The notes under the pieces are model-generated. The model searched no databases, was not told the DNA's origin, and saw only the letters and a list, made by a program, of their open reading frames with translations. A stretch of 64,000 nucleotides of DNA. Source: Macrostomum hystrix. Taxonomy: Eukaryota > Platyhelminthes > Macrostomidae. Both the position numbers and the translations under genes were made by a program. Shown here in pieces: positions 50,640 through 61,800 of the stretch (position 1 is its first letter; each line of letters begins with the position of its first letter). The DNA lies in NCBI GenBank assembly GCA_950097015.1, contig CATNEN010000029.1, positions 7,149,501-7,213,500 of the forward strand. The letters run 5' to 3'.

Positions 50640-51623
50640 CGAATATTATACATTTATTGTACTGGTGCAAATAAATATAATTAAAAACTAGATCATAGAT
50701 AACTGCCTCAGTGGAAGTGAAATTTTCCAAATACTGCTTCGAGTAGGTCGTTTGTAGCTTATGTGAGTTTATGGCATTTTTACTTGACAAAAAGCGAACA
50801 CAGTTCAAATTTGATGTTTCTTGCATTTGACTCAACCTTTCTTTCCCTTCAACTGGCTCATTTTTTCGTCGCAGTCGTGTTTCGGTTTATTTGTATCGAT
50901 CTAAAAACTATAATACTCTCAGTCTAAAATTGACTGTAAAAAATCTGCGATTTCACGACATTCACCTAAATTTGATGTGAAAAGAACTAACCACAATGAA
51001 AACCCGGTGCCTGCATTTACAGAAACATAGTAAAATCTAATTAACAATTCAATTTTTTAAATAAGAAATTAATAACAAGACTAAATAGCTAGCTTTAAGA
51101 AGAAGTGTTTTTATAACATTTTATTATTGTTATAACTCAGAAATCTATGTACATATCCTGCAATCAGAGCTATAAATCAAGTCGTGTACACCGATGCACA
51201 CTGAGTCCAGCGGCTGCTGGATGTACGTATTTCTATGAAATGCGAACGTACGTAGTTTTAGCGTCTTTACTTTTAATTTATTGCTTGAGCTAAGCGGACG
51301 AAATTCGTATAAAGATAAAAAATAAATTATGCATCGAGTTTTTATCTGCACAGACACGAAATACGAATTTTAGGTTCAGTCTAGTTTATTTTTGTGAGTT
51401 GTTGCTGCTTGCTAGCAGGTTTGTTAAGTCTTATCTTAGCCCAACTCAGCTCTCAGCAGTGTCAAATTTTCAATCATGTCAAACTGTTAAGGCATACTTC
51501 TGTAGCAATAGAGTCCTACTCCTGCTGTAGTTGCCAGTCTTTATAATATAATCTACTATCGAAATCTGCAGTTATCTGTGCAGTAAGCCCACTAGTTAAT
51601 ATAAGTGTCGCAGATTGCTAACA
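50640..51623. other. trehalase upstream region
   Basis: AT-rich, no gene. TGTCGCAG just upstream of the ATG (about 51606-51613) could be a cis- or trans-splice acceptor; not provable from sequence. Confidence 0.4.
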
Positions 51624-52424
51624 ATGCTGCTCTGTCTGAGGCTGAGGGCAAGACCAACCCGTCGTTGTACAATTTTAATGATTACTTGGACCTGCGTCGC
51701 TGTCGTGTTATTATATTTTCGAGCCAACCGAGACACAAATCGTCCAATGATGGCCGATGTCAGCTTGTCAGCAGATCTGATGAATTCGTACTTCCACTGG
51801 CCTATTTTGGATGTCGTTCAACGAGCTCGCATTTTTCCAGACAGCAAGCAGTTTGTAGACATGGTGCTCAAACAACCACTTGATGAAGTAGTGAAAGATT
51901 TTCAGTTGAGAGGTCTAAACAATAAGTCCAGCAAAGATGACATTGCTAAATTTATTGAGGATAATTATTTGCCTGCTGGAAGTGATGTCAAAGCAATTGT
52001 GCCATCTGACTGGCGCCAAGATGCAGTTAACAAACTTGCTGAATCCCTGGCAAAGGAGCCAGATATGTCGGAATGGGTTCATGGCCTACATAAACTCTGG
52101 AGATCTCTGGCTAGAAGACCTATTCAAAGTGCTACTCCACATCTATCAAGTCTTGTAATTCCTTCTGGTACTGATTCTAACTGGTTCATTGTGCCTGGTG
52201 GCAGATTTAGAGAACTTTTTTATTGGGACACATACTGGACAATGCGAGGCCTAGCAGTTTCAGGCATGCACTCAACAATGCATTCAATGCTAACTACCAT
52301 GTTAGCCTTTGTTGCTCAACTTGGCTATGTACCAAATTGCAATAGAGTTTATTGCCTCAATCGCAGTCAGCCGCCTATGCTTTGCCTTATGGTTGAAGCC
52401 TATCTGAAAGCTACAGATGACCAA
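51624..52424 (+). CDS. trehalase exon 1
   Basis: 267 codons from the ATG to the donor CCAA|GTAAGT. Holds the N-terminal hydrophobic segment, SYFHWPILDVVQ, EWVHGLHKLWRSLARRP and the first trehalase signature. Confidence 0.9.
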
Positions 52425-54591
52425 GTAAGTAGATTATGCTGTTAATACTTAAATCATTGTAGACTAGTAATTAAGATTAGGCCTAGCTATAATGATTAAT
52501 AGTTAGCTAGAGTATAATATCAAGTTTACTTCACATCACAGATATGAGATATTGAGATAAGCTTAGAAATTATAAATAGGTCTAGCTAACTACTTTACTA
52601 GATGGGTGTATATGAGATATATGTTTATAGGCATATAATTTGCATCATGAAATGTATTTTAGTGAGCTTTTCACAAATAGGAAATGTTCCTGTTTGTATC
52701 TTTAGGTTCTTTGATAAAATACTTTTACATATGTATATTTTTTGGCTATCTGTTTGCCATCAATTGTAATAATATAGTTGCAACTGATCCCAACTTTTTT
52801 AATCATATTTGAAATAAAAAACTTGCATTTTTCATATGCAGACTCTTTACATTTAACCAGTATAGTATAATAATCCAGTTTAGAATAAAAAACATGGGTT
52901 TAGACATTATGTTGACATAAACTTTCAAAATTCACTAGTTCTTGGCATCTCTAGCTAAAACTAGCTGTATGTAAAAATAAATTAGGATATTAATTTCGCC
53001 ATGCATGTCAGTAGAATGTTGAGTATAGAAAAACTAATTAGAAAATAATACTGTTTGTGTATTAAAACCAAAGTTTTAATTTTTTTTAAGTACAACTAAT
53101 CTCCCGACACCAACCATATTTCTCAGGAATTTCTGCGGGAAAATTTTCACCTGCTAGAACGTGAATACGACTGGTGGATGAGTGAACGCACAGCAACTGT
53201 AGTGATTGATTACAAATATTCCTACGCTCTAAATCACTATGGCACATCTGGTGAGGTTAACAAGCCCAGGCCTGAGTCCTACCGAGAGGATCTTGAAACT
53301 GCGTCCCATGCGGCTGACCCGGAGCAGGTGTATTCAGAGCTGGCGGCTGCCTGCGAGTCTGGCCAGGACTTCTCCAGCCGCTGGATGGCTGGGCCAGCCG
53401 ATCTGGCCTCTGTAGAGACCAGCCACATACTGCCGGTGGATCTTAACGCCATCCTACACAAGAATGAGCGGCTGCTGAGCGAATGGGCAGCCAAGCTGGG
53501 ACTCAAGGTGATAATTTAACATACTAGGCCTTCAATTGCTCGAAAATATCGACAAATACAATCCAAGGATCTGGGATCAAGGATCTGGGATCAAGGATCT
53601 GGGATCAAGGATCTGGGATCAAGGATCTGGGATCAAGGATCTGGGATCAAGGATCTGGGATCGGATCTGGGATCGGATCTGGGATCAAGGATCTGGGATC
53701 AAGGATCTGGGATCAAGGATCTGGGATCAAGAATCTGGGATCAAGGATCTGGGATCAAGGATCTGGGATCAAGGATCTGGGATCAAGGATCTGGGATCAA
53801 GGATCTGGGATCAAGGATCTGGGATCAAGGATCTGGGATCAAGGATCTGGGATCAAGGATCTGGGATCAAGGATCTGGGATCAAGGATCTGGGATCAAGG
53901 ATCTGGGATCAAGAATCTGGGATCAAGGATCTGGGATCAAGAATCTGGGATCAAGGATCTGGGATCAAGGATTAAAGTTAAGTGTTTTCCCCATCATTCG
54001 TGATTAAAGGCCAAGGCGCACCTATACAGCGATTCGGCCGATATGCGCTTGCAGGCGATTCGCACCGTACTGTGGAATAACACAGCCGGCTGTTGGTTCG
54101 ACTGGCATCTGGACAAGCAGGCGCCAGTCAGCCCCAGATTCTACGCCTCCAATCTGGTGCCGGTATTTACTGGCTCTGTTCACAGTCCTGAAGTTACGCT
54201 GCCCCGCCTGCTGGACTACCTGGAAAGGAGCGGCGCTCTAGCCTATCCGGCCGGCGTGCCTTTCTCCCTTAGCAACCAGTCCAAGCAGCAGTGGGATTTC
54301 CCAAATGTCTGGCCACCATATCAGCACATGCTGGCAACTGGCCTAGCCAATAGCGACAATCGGCGAGCACAGCGCCTGGCCAGGCTGACTGCCACCGGCT
54401 GGCTGCGAGCTAATCTGGCAGCCTGGCGGCGCGACGGCGGCATGCACGAGAAGGCCGACTGTCGTTCAGCTGGCGGCTCAGCCGGCACTGGCGGCGAATA
54501 CGCCAGCCAGCTGGGCTTCGGCTGGACCAACGGAGCCGTGCTGGATCTGCTGGCACAGGGCCTACTGCTGCCGACCGGAGCGCATGGCTAA
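51624..54591 (+). CDS. trehalase (glycoside hydrolase family 37), three exons, 587 aa
   Basis: Exons 51624-52424, 53127-53507 and 54010-54591, all phase 0, total 1764 nt. Trehalase splits trehalose into two glucoses. A hydrophobic segment (ILMITWTCVAVVLLYF, residues about 17-32) would act as signal anchor, so the enzyme is secreted or membrane-held. Signature 1 is PGGRFRELFYWDTYW (about 191-205), signature 2 is QWDFPNVWPP (488-497). The catalytic acid is the Asp in ESGQDFSSRW (348) and the base the Glu in GGEYASQLGFGWTNG (557). Length is typical. Odd: the motif is normally ESGWDFSSRW, so Trp is Gln here, and signature 1 has Phe for Tyr. The first ATG in good frame is used; an in-frame TTG lies three codons earlier. 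Confidence 0.93.
52425..53126 (+). other. trehalase intron 1
   Basis: 702-bp AT-rich GT-AG intron, acceptor ATATTTCTCAG. No array inside, in contrast to intron 2. Confidence 0.85.
53127..53507 (+). CDS. trehalase exon 2
   Basis: 127 codons, EFLRENFHLLEREYDWWMSE to AAKLGLK, with the conserved PRPESYRED and the catalytic ESGQDFSSRW. The donor AAG|GTGATA is weak but phase and homology agree. Confidence 0.9.
53560..53975. repeat. 14-bp minisatellite in trehalase intron 2
   Basis: GGATCTGGGATCAA, about 29 units, with two shortened units and a few AAGAATC variants. It fills most of the 502-bp intron 53508-54009. Confidence 0.97.
54010..54591 (+). CDS. trehalase exon 3
   Basis: Acceptor GTGATTAAAG. 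193 codons plus TAA, from AKAHLYSDSADMRLQAIRTV to the C-terminus, with signature 2 and the catalytic Glu. GC-rich. Confidence 0.9.
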   Translation, partial: AKAHLYSDSADMRLQAIRTVLWNNTAGCWFDWHLDKQAPVSPRFYASNLVPVFTGSVHSPEVTLPRLLDYLERSGALAYPAGVPFSLSNQSKQQWDFPNVWPPYQHMLATGLANSDNRRAQRLARLTATGWLRANLAAWRRDGGMHEKADCRSAGGSAGTGGEYASQLGFGWTNGAVLDLLAQGLLLPTGAHG

Positions 54592-54724
54592 TATGCGAGT
54601 ACATTAACAGTAGAAAGGCCATGGGGGAATTTCAAATACCCACAATTCTCATTTTTAGTATCTCCCAGAATATTCAACCAATCGCCATGAAAATCTAAAA
54701 AATAGGCTAAAATTCTCTGACCTA

Positions 54725-55290
54725 TTCGATGAAAAAACTTCCAGAATAACAAAACGTAGGCATCGTCGAGATGTTCAACGATCGTCGGGTGTCTGGTGGC
54801 AAAAACCATAAAAATAGACAAAAATGTTCTGCTCAGAACATTTTATCATGTAATTATGTCGGCTAATTGTTGACTAAATTTTATAGATAATATTGTTAAC
54901 TTATACACCGATATGGATTCGCCAGTAGAGTTTATACAGAGAAATGTTGTTTGTTTTTGTCGCCAGGGTCTCCGACAAGAATCGCTGGATATCTCAATGA
55001 TGCTGGCTCGTACTGCTTTGAAAGTAAGTTCATCGTAAAGGGCGGAAATTATTGATTAAGATCGTGGACTTTCACTTAAATTGGTCATTTGGTTTGGACT
55101 TTGGAAGCTATTAGGCAGGAGACAGTGGATTTGAAATTCTTGTACCACCTCGTGGTCTTTCTACTGTTAAGTAAAATCTTATTTCCGACTTCCCTACAGG
55201 TCAGCCGATGCTTTGTCTGTGGCTGAAACTGTCCCAGACTTCTATATGCAGCATCGATCTATGATGAAGTACAGTATTTACGTCATTGTA
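54725..55290 (+). mobile_element. R1 element, copy B
   Basis: Uninterrupted copy: GGCATCGTCGAGATGTTCAA, GGTGTCTGGTGGCAAAAACC, ATATTGTTAACTTATACACC, GCCAGGGTCTCCGACAAGAA, TGCTTTGAAAGTAAGTTCAT, CTTTCTACTGTTAAG. It shows what copy A at 13035 looked like before SINE-1 entered. Confidence 0.65.
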
Positions 55291-58236
55291 AAAGACGCTC
55301 CTTTACACGTTTATAAAAAGGCCGAGCTTAGGGTCGAAGCTCGATCAGCCAATTAAGCCCTAGTTTTCCCATCAACATGTGTGAGTGTTGCGAGAAGTTT
55401 TTTTCTACGGAGTTTAGCTATACTATTTAGTCTGATAGTCTGTCTAGTTAGCAAAATAATTGTGTTAGCCAAACTTTTTCTCAATTCCAGCGCATTGTTC
55501 AGCTTTGTTAACATCCTAATTTGACTTGAATCCTGCATCTTCCTTTTCTAAATGTATTTTATAATTTATATTTTACTCCTGGTTTAGCAGTGATCAGATA
55601 AATTAGCTCTAGATATATTCGTTCGCCTAAATTCTTTAATATCTATATTTTAAAAAATGAGACATACTTCGTGGATGACACTCTGTGCATAACTTGAATC
55701 AGCGGCAAATATTTGCCGGCTACTGAGGTGCAAAACTAGATTTGTTTTGAATTTTTGTTTGTTATATGTTTAATATAATTAACTATGTATTTTACATAAC
55801 CAAAAAAATGTAATCTAAAACATTCATAACTTATTTGAGTATTTTATGTTCCGCCCTGCTCTACGTCATTCTAATTCCATTATGCTCAACGCTTGTTTGT
55901 TTATTCTGCTAGATGTGGTAATTATTGTTCCTTGAAAAGATAACCAAGCTGTAGGCATGTTGATTAGATTAGATTTTATTATAACTAGTATCTGTCAAAT
56001 ATAACAGGACACAGTACGGAGTGCACAGATTATCGATCGAAGCGTTTCCTTAATACTCTTAGATTTTTGCCCAGCAATTCTGTAACTTTTAGTATACAAA
56101 AAACAATGTTCCTCATGAATGATTACATACAAAAATATAAAAATACTAGGATCAACGCTCTAGTCCTGACTTAATTTCTACTTTTCCTATTAACACGTGT
56201 TTAAAATAAAAACCATACCTCGACTTCCTTGTGGTTTTGAATTGAAACAAACTAAATGAAGTCTTTTGGATTTAGATAAACAAAATGAACAAAACTGTGC
56301 TTGTGCGCCGTAACAATATAACATAGGGCGAAAGAAAATGTACTGGTAGGATGAACTTTTAAGCTCGTCGCAAAAAAGTCTATTGACTATAAAAATGTCG
56401 TTTAAGCGTTTGCGTTTCATTTTGCATTTTCTCGCGAAGCAGGGTTTAATAAAGTGCATTGTTTGCTAAATAAAGCCTTAATATCGCAGACTAAACAAAC
56501 AAACAAACAGGTGCCTTAATCCAAAAACATTGTGGACAACAGATTGAGACGTTGAAGACCTGGCTGGTTTTAAGGATAGACTGAGAACACGGGCAACTAA
56601 AATAAGAAATAAATTGCCGCAATTGAAAGTTTAAAATTAGAAAAGATTCTATACACGCATGCGATTCCCCTACAGATATGTAAACTGAAGAAATCTAAAA
56701 TGACACAGGACACGCAAAAGCAATGACTGCTCTGGTCCAATGAGTAAGCTTGGGTTATAAAAAAGGTTTGCATTTCAAAAAAGTCTGCGTAAAAAATCTG
56801 ATTAAAATTGATAAACAAAGCATCAAAAATCATATATCAAAATCAAATATACGTATTAGCATATTCTTGATTTCGCACATGAGCAAGTGAAGTTAGTAAT
56901 TTAACTACGAGTAAAAATATAAACAAAGACTCGTAAGACTTCGTAAGATTAAGACTCGTACAAAGCAAAGGTAAAAATTAAAAGAGACGTTAAATAAAGT
57001 GCCAATGTGCCGCTCGTCAGTGCTTCATAAACGACAGCTTCTATAGAGATAGGAAAATTACCGAATGAACAAACACTGCTGTGACTGCTGTCAGTGTTAA
57101 ACCGTTAATAAACAGATTCTGCTGGTGCGGACACAATAAAACAAATGAGAAGGCAAAAACATGTCTGCATAGTAGGTAAATTTCGCACAAGCACTCGCAT
57201 TATAGCACTTAATGCAACTGTAATCAGGCCGTCTATAATTAATCCAAGGGGTTAAAATAGCTAGTCCTATATACTAATCCTTTAAGTGGCATGGTGTTTG
57301 TAGGGATCAAGATTACCTAGTCCGAAAAAAGCCCGTTTTAAACTGAAAAAGAGGTGATATATTGGAGGAGTTAAGTAAGCTATTTCTGTAGCATAGAGCA
57401 GGTAGATATATTTACAATCGATATAATAAATTAGTGCTTGAACTTCGTTAGAATTTGATATGTCGTGGACCTGCATATGTTTACATGAAAACTTTATTAC
57501 GTAGATAAAAATGTAAAAAAAGCAGTTTGGACACTGTAACGGCTATAGCCGATGCGACCTATGAATAAAGACTCGGACAAATGGAATGAAATCCGATAAT
57601 AAAAGATTTATAGCTAACCAAAGCAGTAATACAGTGCTTAGCATAAACGAAGAGAAGCTACCAGAATACGTAAACATTATGGTCAAAGTTGAATTATTGA
57701 GCAGTGGTAGTAACAATAGTGATAATATCCGTAAATGTTTACTATGGCGTTTATACGCCAGCGAGTTATTATGAAGAACAAAAAGCTCACAGCTTAGATC
57801 TATACAACTAATAGACACAACTCCGTATTTAAGTAAAAAAACGTCTGAAAGAAGATTGATTGATGTTTAAAAGTTTGCGTTAAAATGTGAATATGGATAT
57901 AAAATTTGCCTGCTTAGACGAAAAGGCCAAATTGATACATAGCTAAAACATAATGTATTGTTTAGCTTTATAAGAATTAGTCTTGAAAACAGCTGCATGT
58001 GACAATATAATATGAAACGGCATGATAAATTTATTTAAGTTGCTGTCCTTTTTTGTTGTCCCACTAGATCACAAAGCATTTTTACTGTACAAAGCTTTCT
58101 GTAGATTTGAAGTTTTACTCAGTTGCTTCAAACACAAAAGAGTGAAATACAAAACAAATATTCACAGCACAAACACAAACATTTGCACATTACACTACTG
58201 TCGTGAGTAGAAGCACAAAATATAGAAAAAAGCAAG
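55291..58236. other. AT-rich intergenic DNA
   Basis: No gene, array or mobile element recognised over nearly 3 kb. The right end should be the 3' UTR of the TMEM145-like gene; TTTATT on plus (AATAAA on minus) occurs at about 58028. Confidence 0.5.
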
Positions 58237-58827
58237 CTAAGCAGGCAAAGAAGGCCGACTACCCCCGCGCCGCCTCTCGTTAGTCGGGAAGCCGCAGTAG
58301 GACAGCGAGCTGACACCCATGCTGGGATAGCCGCCGGCGCTGACGCCGCTGATGTTGGCACCGCCACCGCGCACTGGATCAACGTCATAGATCAAAGTTC
58401 CGCTGCCTCCTCCGACACCGCCGAGTCCCGACGGCCAGCCCAGAGTGGACTCGGGACGCCGAGGCGAGGTGGCGGTATTGGAATAGGCCGAGTAGCGATC
58501 AACCGATGACGAACAGTCGCGAATCTCTTCGTAGACAGGCGTGGCAGCAGCTGCAGCTGCCGCCGCCTGCTGCTGCTGCTTCTGTTGATGCAGCTGACCA
58601 GTGCCAGTGGCCGGCACACCGATGAAGCTGCGACTCTGAGACAAGGAGAATTGAGCAAACGGTCGTCCATCTGGCAGTTGATCGCAGGTGAGCTTGCCGC
58701 CGATGCCTCCGCCACCCACGCCGACACCGACACCGCCGTGAGCGTCTATATCGCCACCGAGGTCGCCGCCAATATCGGCGCCAACTGCGGCTCGCTCCTC
58801 GGCGTCCTCGTAGGTGATGCCGCCAAT
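58237..58827 (-). CDS. TMEM145-like gene, last exon: low-complexity cytoplasmic tail
   Basis: Acceptor TTTTCCCTGCAAG. In phase 0 it begins IGGITYEDAEERAAVGADIG, so the join reads TSQ-I as in vertebrate TMEM145. It continues with glycine-rich sequence, DQLPDGRPFAQFSLSQSRSF, a Q/A-rich run (QQKQQQQAAAAAAAA), TPVYEEIRD, a proline/serine part and ends NERRRGGSRPSLPA and TGA. YEEI and TYEDAEE would suit tyrosine phosphorylation, but that is inference. Assignment to this gene rests on strand, phase and the TSQI match. Confidence 0.65.
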   Translation of the reverse strand: MGGITYEDAEERAAVGADIGGDLGGDIDAHGGVGVGVGGGGIGGKLTCDQLPDGRPFAQFSLSQSRSFIGVPATGTGQLHQQKQQQQAAAAAAAATPVYEEIRDCSSSVDRYSAYSNTATSPRRPESTLGWPSGLGGVGGGSGTLIYDVDPVRGGGANISGVSAGGYPSMGVSSLSYCGFPTNERRRGGSRPSLPA

Positions 58828-61800
58828 CTTGCAGGGAAAATACCAAGGAAAATTTTATTTACAACGTGTTCATTTAATGTAGTAGGCCTGTTTAATATAA
58901 TAAATACAGAATAATTTTCGTTGTTTTAATACGCAAAATACACTTAAGTATCGTTTGTTTTTTACTAGGCAAAGTATTTATTTATGTAATGAGTTCTAAT
59001 CTATATATATAAAAGTGAAAACTCTGTCTGTGTGTGTGTGTGTCTGTCTGTGTGTGTGCAACCTTTTGTCTTTATAGACGCCGAAACCGCTCAACCAAAT
59101 CGCACCAAACTTTGCACATACCTAAAACCACCTACGCTGAGTGCAATAGGCTACTCAAATTCCCGAAAAATCATTTCCTTCCTGCTCAAAAGTGCAAAAA
59201 ACTGCTCAAAAATCGTAAAAAAATCACTCAATTCGACATATCGTCGCCCCACTTTGTCAGATTTTCTCCAAATTTGATCCACTTACACTTTACATGTTTT
59301 CCAACAATGCTATCAATTTTGAACATTTCTACTCAATCCAGAGCAAAGCTGCATCATCTCAAAGTGAGTCACTTTTTGTTTTCCGAGGACAGCCACCCCA
59401 ACTCCCCTCCGCCACTCTGCGGGCCAAATTTTATTACAGCCACCCCCTCCCTTCCCCGGGCGCCGAAGCCCCAGACTGTACATTGTATTTCAAGCCGTGA
59501 ATGTACACAGCCCAAACCCCTAGACTGTCTACTGGCCCCCAAGCAGCACTGAGACTGAGTGCGGTGAGTGCGGTGGCGTCCCAGTGCGCAGGGCTCTCCG
59601 GTTGATATTTCTCTCCAGCCAGCCTGGGATAGAAGAAAGAGAGAGGCTGGCGTTGACTGGCTGTCAGAGAGGGCAATTCTGTGTCCTAGAAATGATGCCG
59701 CCAACGAAATTAACTACCAACTCCTTCAGGAGTTGCCAGGTGCAGTTTTCACCTACAAGTCAATTGATACAACGTTGACTGATGACACCGCTGTGGAGTA
59801 TCCTGTTGAGTTTCTGAACTCTCTAGATCCTCCTGGAACTCCATCGCACAACTTGCAGCTGAAAGTTGGGGCACCAATTATGCTCCTCCGCAACCTGAAT
59901 GCGCCAAGGCTGTGTAACGGCACCAGACTGATAGTCAGGCGGCTCTTCCCACACGTGATTGAGGCCACGATAATGACTGGATCTGGCAGAGGAGAGTCTG
60001 TGTTCGTTCCCAGGATTCCAATTATCCCCACGGACCTGCCATTTCAGTTCAAGCGACTGCAGTTCCCTGTGAGAGTGTGCTTTGCGATGACTATTAACAA
60101 GGCTCAGGGACAGTCGCTGAAGGTGGCTGGCATCAACCTGGAGACTCCTTGCTTCTCGCATGGGCAGCTTTATGTCGCCTGCTCCCGTGTTGGAACTCCA
60201 GCTGGCCTATTCATTTTCGCACCAAGGGGAAGAACGAAGAATGTGGTGTATCCCCAGGCCTTGAGGTGACTCGCAAGCAATTAATAGAAAAGTAGTCACG
60301 AATTGACCTTGACCTGTCTAACTCTGAACTCTGAAACAGTTTAATTTTGTTTCTTTGACATTGTTATTGTTATGTCATGGCTATTTTCCTTATGTATACG
60401 CGTGTACATGCATACTGTATACAGAGGCAGATTTAGGGGGGGCGGGGGGGCAGTCGCCCCCCTAAATTTTAATCATGGGAATAAGATGCCCCCACCAGGG
60501 GCGCCAGTCGCAGCACTGGCGCCCCTTTTCGGCCGCTGGCGCCCCTTTTTCAGCCGCTGGCTCCCGTTTTTCAGCCGCTGGCGCCCTTTCTTGGCTCCTG
60601 GCGCCCTTTTTCGGCCGCTGGCACCCACTCTGTGTTTCTCATGGCGCTCCCCTGACAGACCGCCCCAAAACAAAATTCCTGGATCTGCCACTGACTGTAT
60701 AGAGGAGTGGCTAAGAGACATGTTTCTAAAGAAGTAATCAAGAGGGGGCTGTTTGGACAAACTTTTCACTTATTTTTTACTTAAAACACCCTTAAACAAA
60801 CTCTTCACTTTTCATTAATGCAGTAAATGAATATATGGTGACCTTCACTATAAAGTTAATACAGAGACGTGAATTGCTTACTGCTTTGCTTTAAATTTCT
60901 GCCCCAGAAACAACGGGCAAAAAAAAGCTAGTACGCGAAATAAGTATAAAACTAAACCTGCACAAATGAATCTAAATACAAGCAAAGTTTTTGAAGGAAA
61001 AGCAACCCCCTTGTCCGCATTCAGCTTATACAACTTATGTTGCTAGGATTTTACTATACTACTTCTGAATGGATACAAGCTTTAATGATGGCATAATCTG
61101 CGCAGGTTGGCTTATTGCATGAGTCAAGCCAAACAGCTGCAGTACAGTCTAACAGTGGGCATCCTCCTCCACTCCTCTGATCTACAAATCTTAACGCTGA
61201 GCAGCTGCGCTATCATTGATTAGCTGCTCTTATTTGTGCTCTTCAGCTATAAAGAGAGAGGAAAATCAACATACAAGATTGTAGGCAATCGAATTGCTGC
61301 GGAATTAAACAAAAATATGGAGTCGCATCTGCGAGGTGCACACGGGCACATACACACACACACACACACAAGTCACAGGGAAGCCAGTCAAATTTGCAGC
61401 CACCTGGAAAGAGAGAAGCGAGAAGAAATATAGATGAATATTTAAAAACTGTTTATAGATTTCTATTACTAATAAATGTGTCGCAGTAGATAGAACTGTT
61501 CCACACAGTTCAGGAAAGAGAGGCAGAATTATTTTTTAGTCATCGCGAAGCAAAGTTTGCAATTAGGATAGGACTTTCACTTAAGACAGAAATGCCAGCA
61601 TCGGCATTCCCATGCAATTTCCTTTAGCAAATCATTGACTTTATTATGACTCATACGAACTTTAAGCAGACAGTTTTGCACCGTGTTACTTGCGCTCCTC
61701 AAAATATAGAATTTGAAAATTTGTCCTAATTATTGAATTAATAAATATGGATTTAAAACATTTGCTGAAATTTCTTATCTTTGAAGAACATGCATTACAT

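Larger units (their letters stand above)
59000..60931 (+). mobile_element. Helitron, 1932 bp, internally deleted
   Basis: Starts TCTATATATATAAAAGTG, followed by a GT-rich run and CGAAACCGCTCAACC, typical of animal Helitrons. Ends with a TGCCC/GGGCA hairpin (60899-60919), an A run and CTAG at 60928-60931. It sits between A (58999) and T (60932), the AT target that Helitrons use. Only the C-terminal part of the helicase remains; no Rep nuclease is visible. It lies in the last intron of the TMEM145-like gene, in the opposite orientation. Confidence 0.88.

Noticed and set aside
59294-59552. Open frames between the Helitron 5' end and the helicase fragment as a Rep nuclease
   Set aside because: No HUH motif or Rep-like sequence is present in any frame; this part is noncoding or fully decayed.
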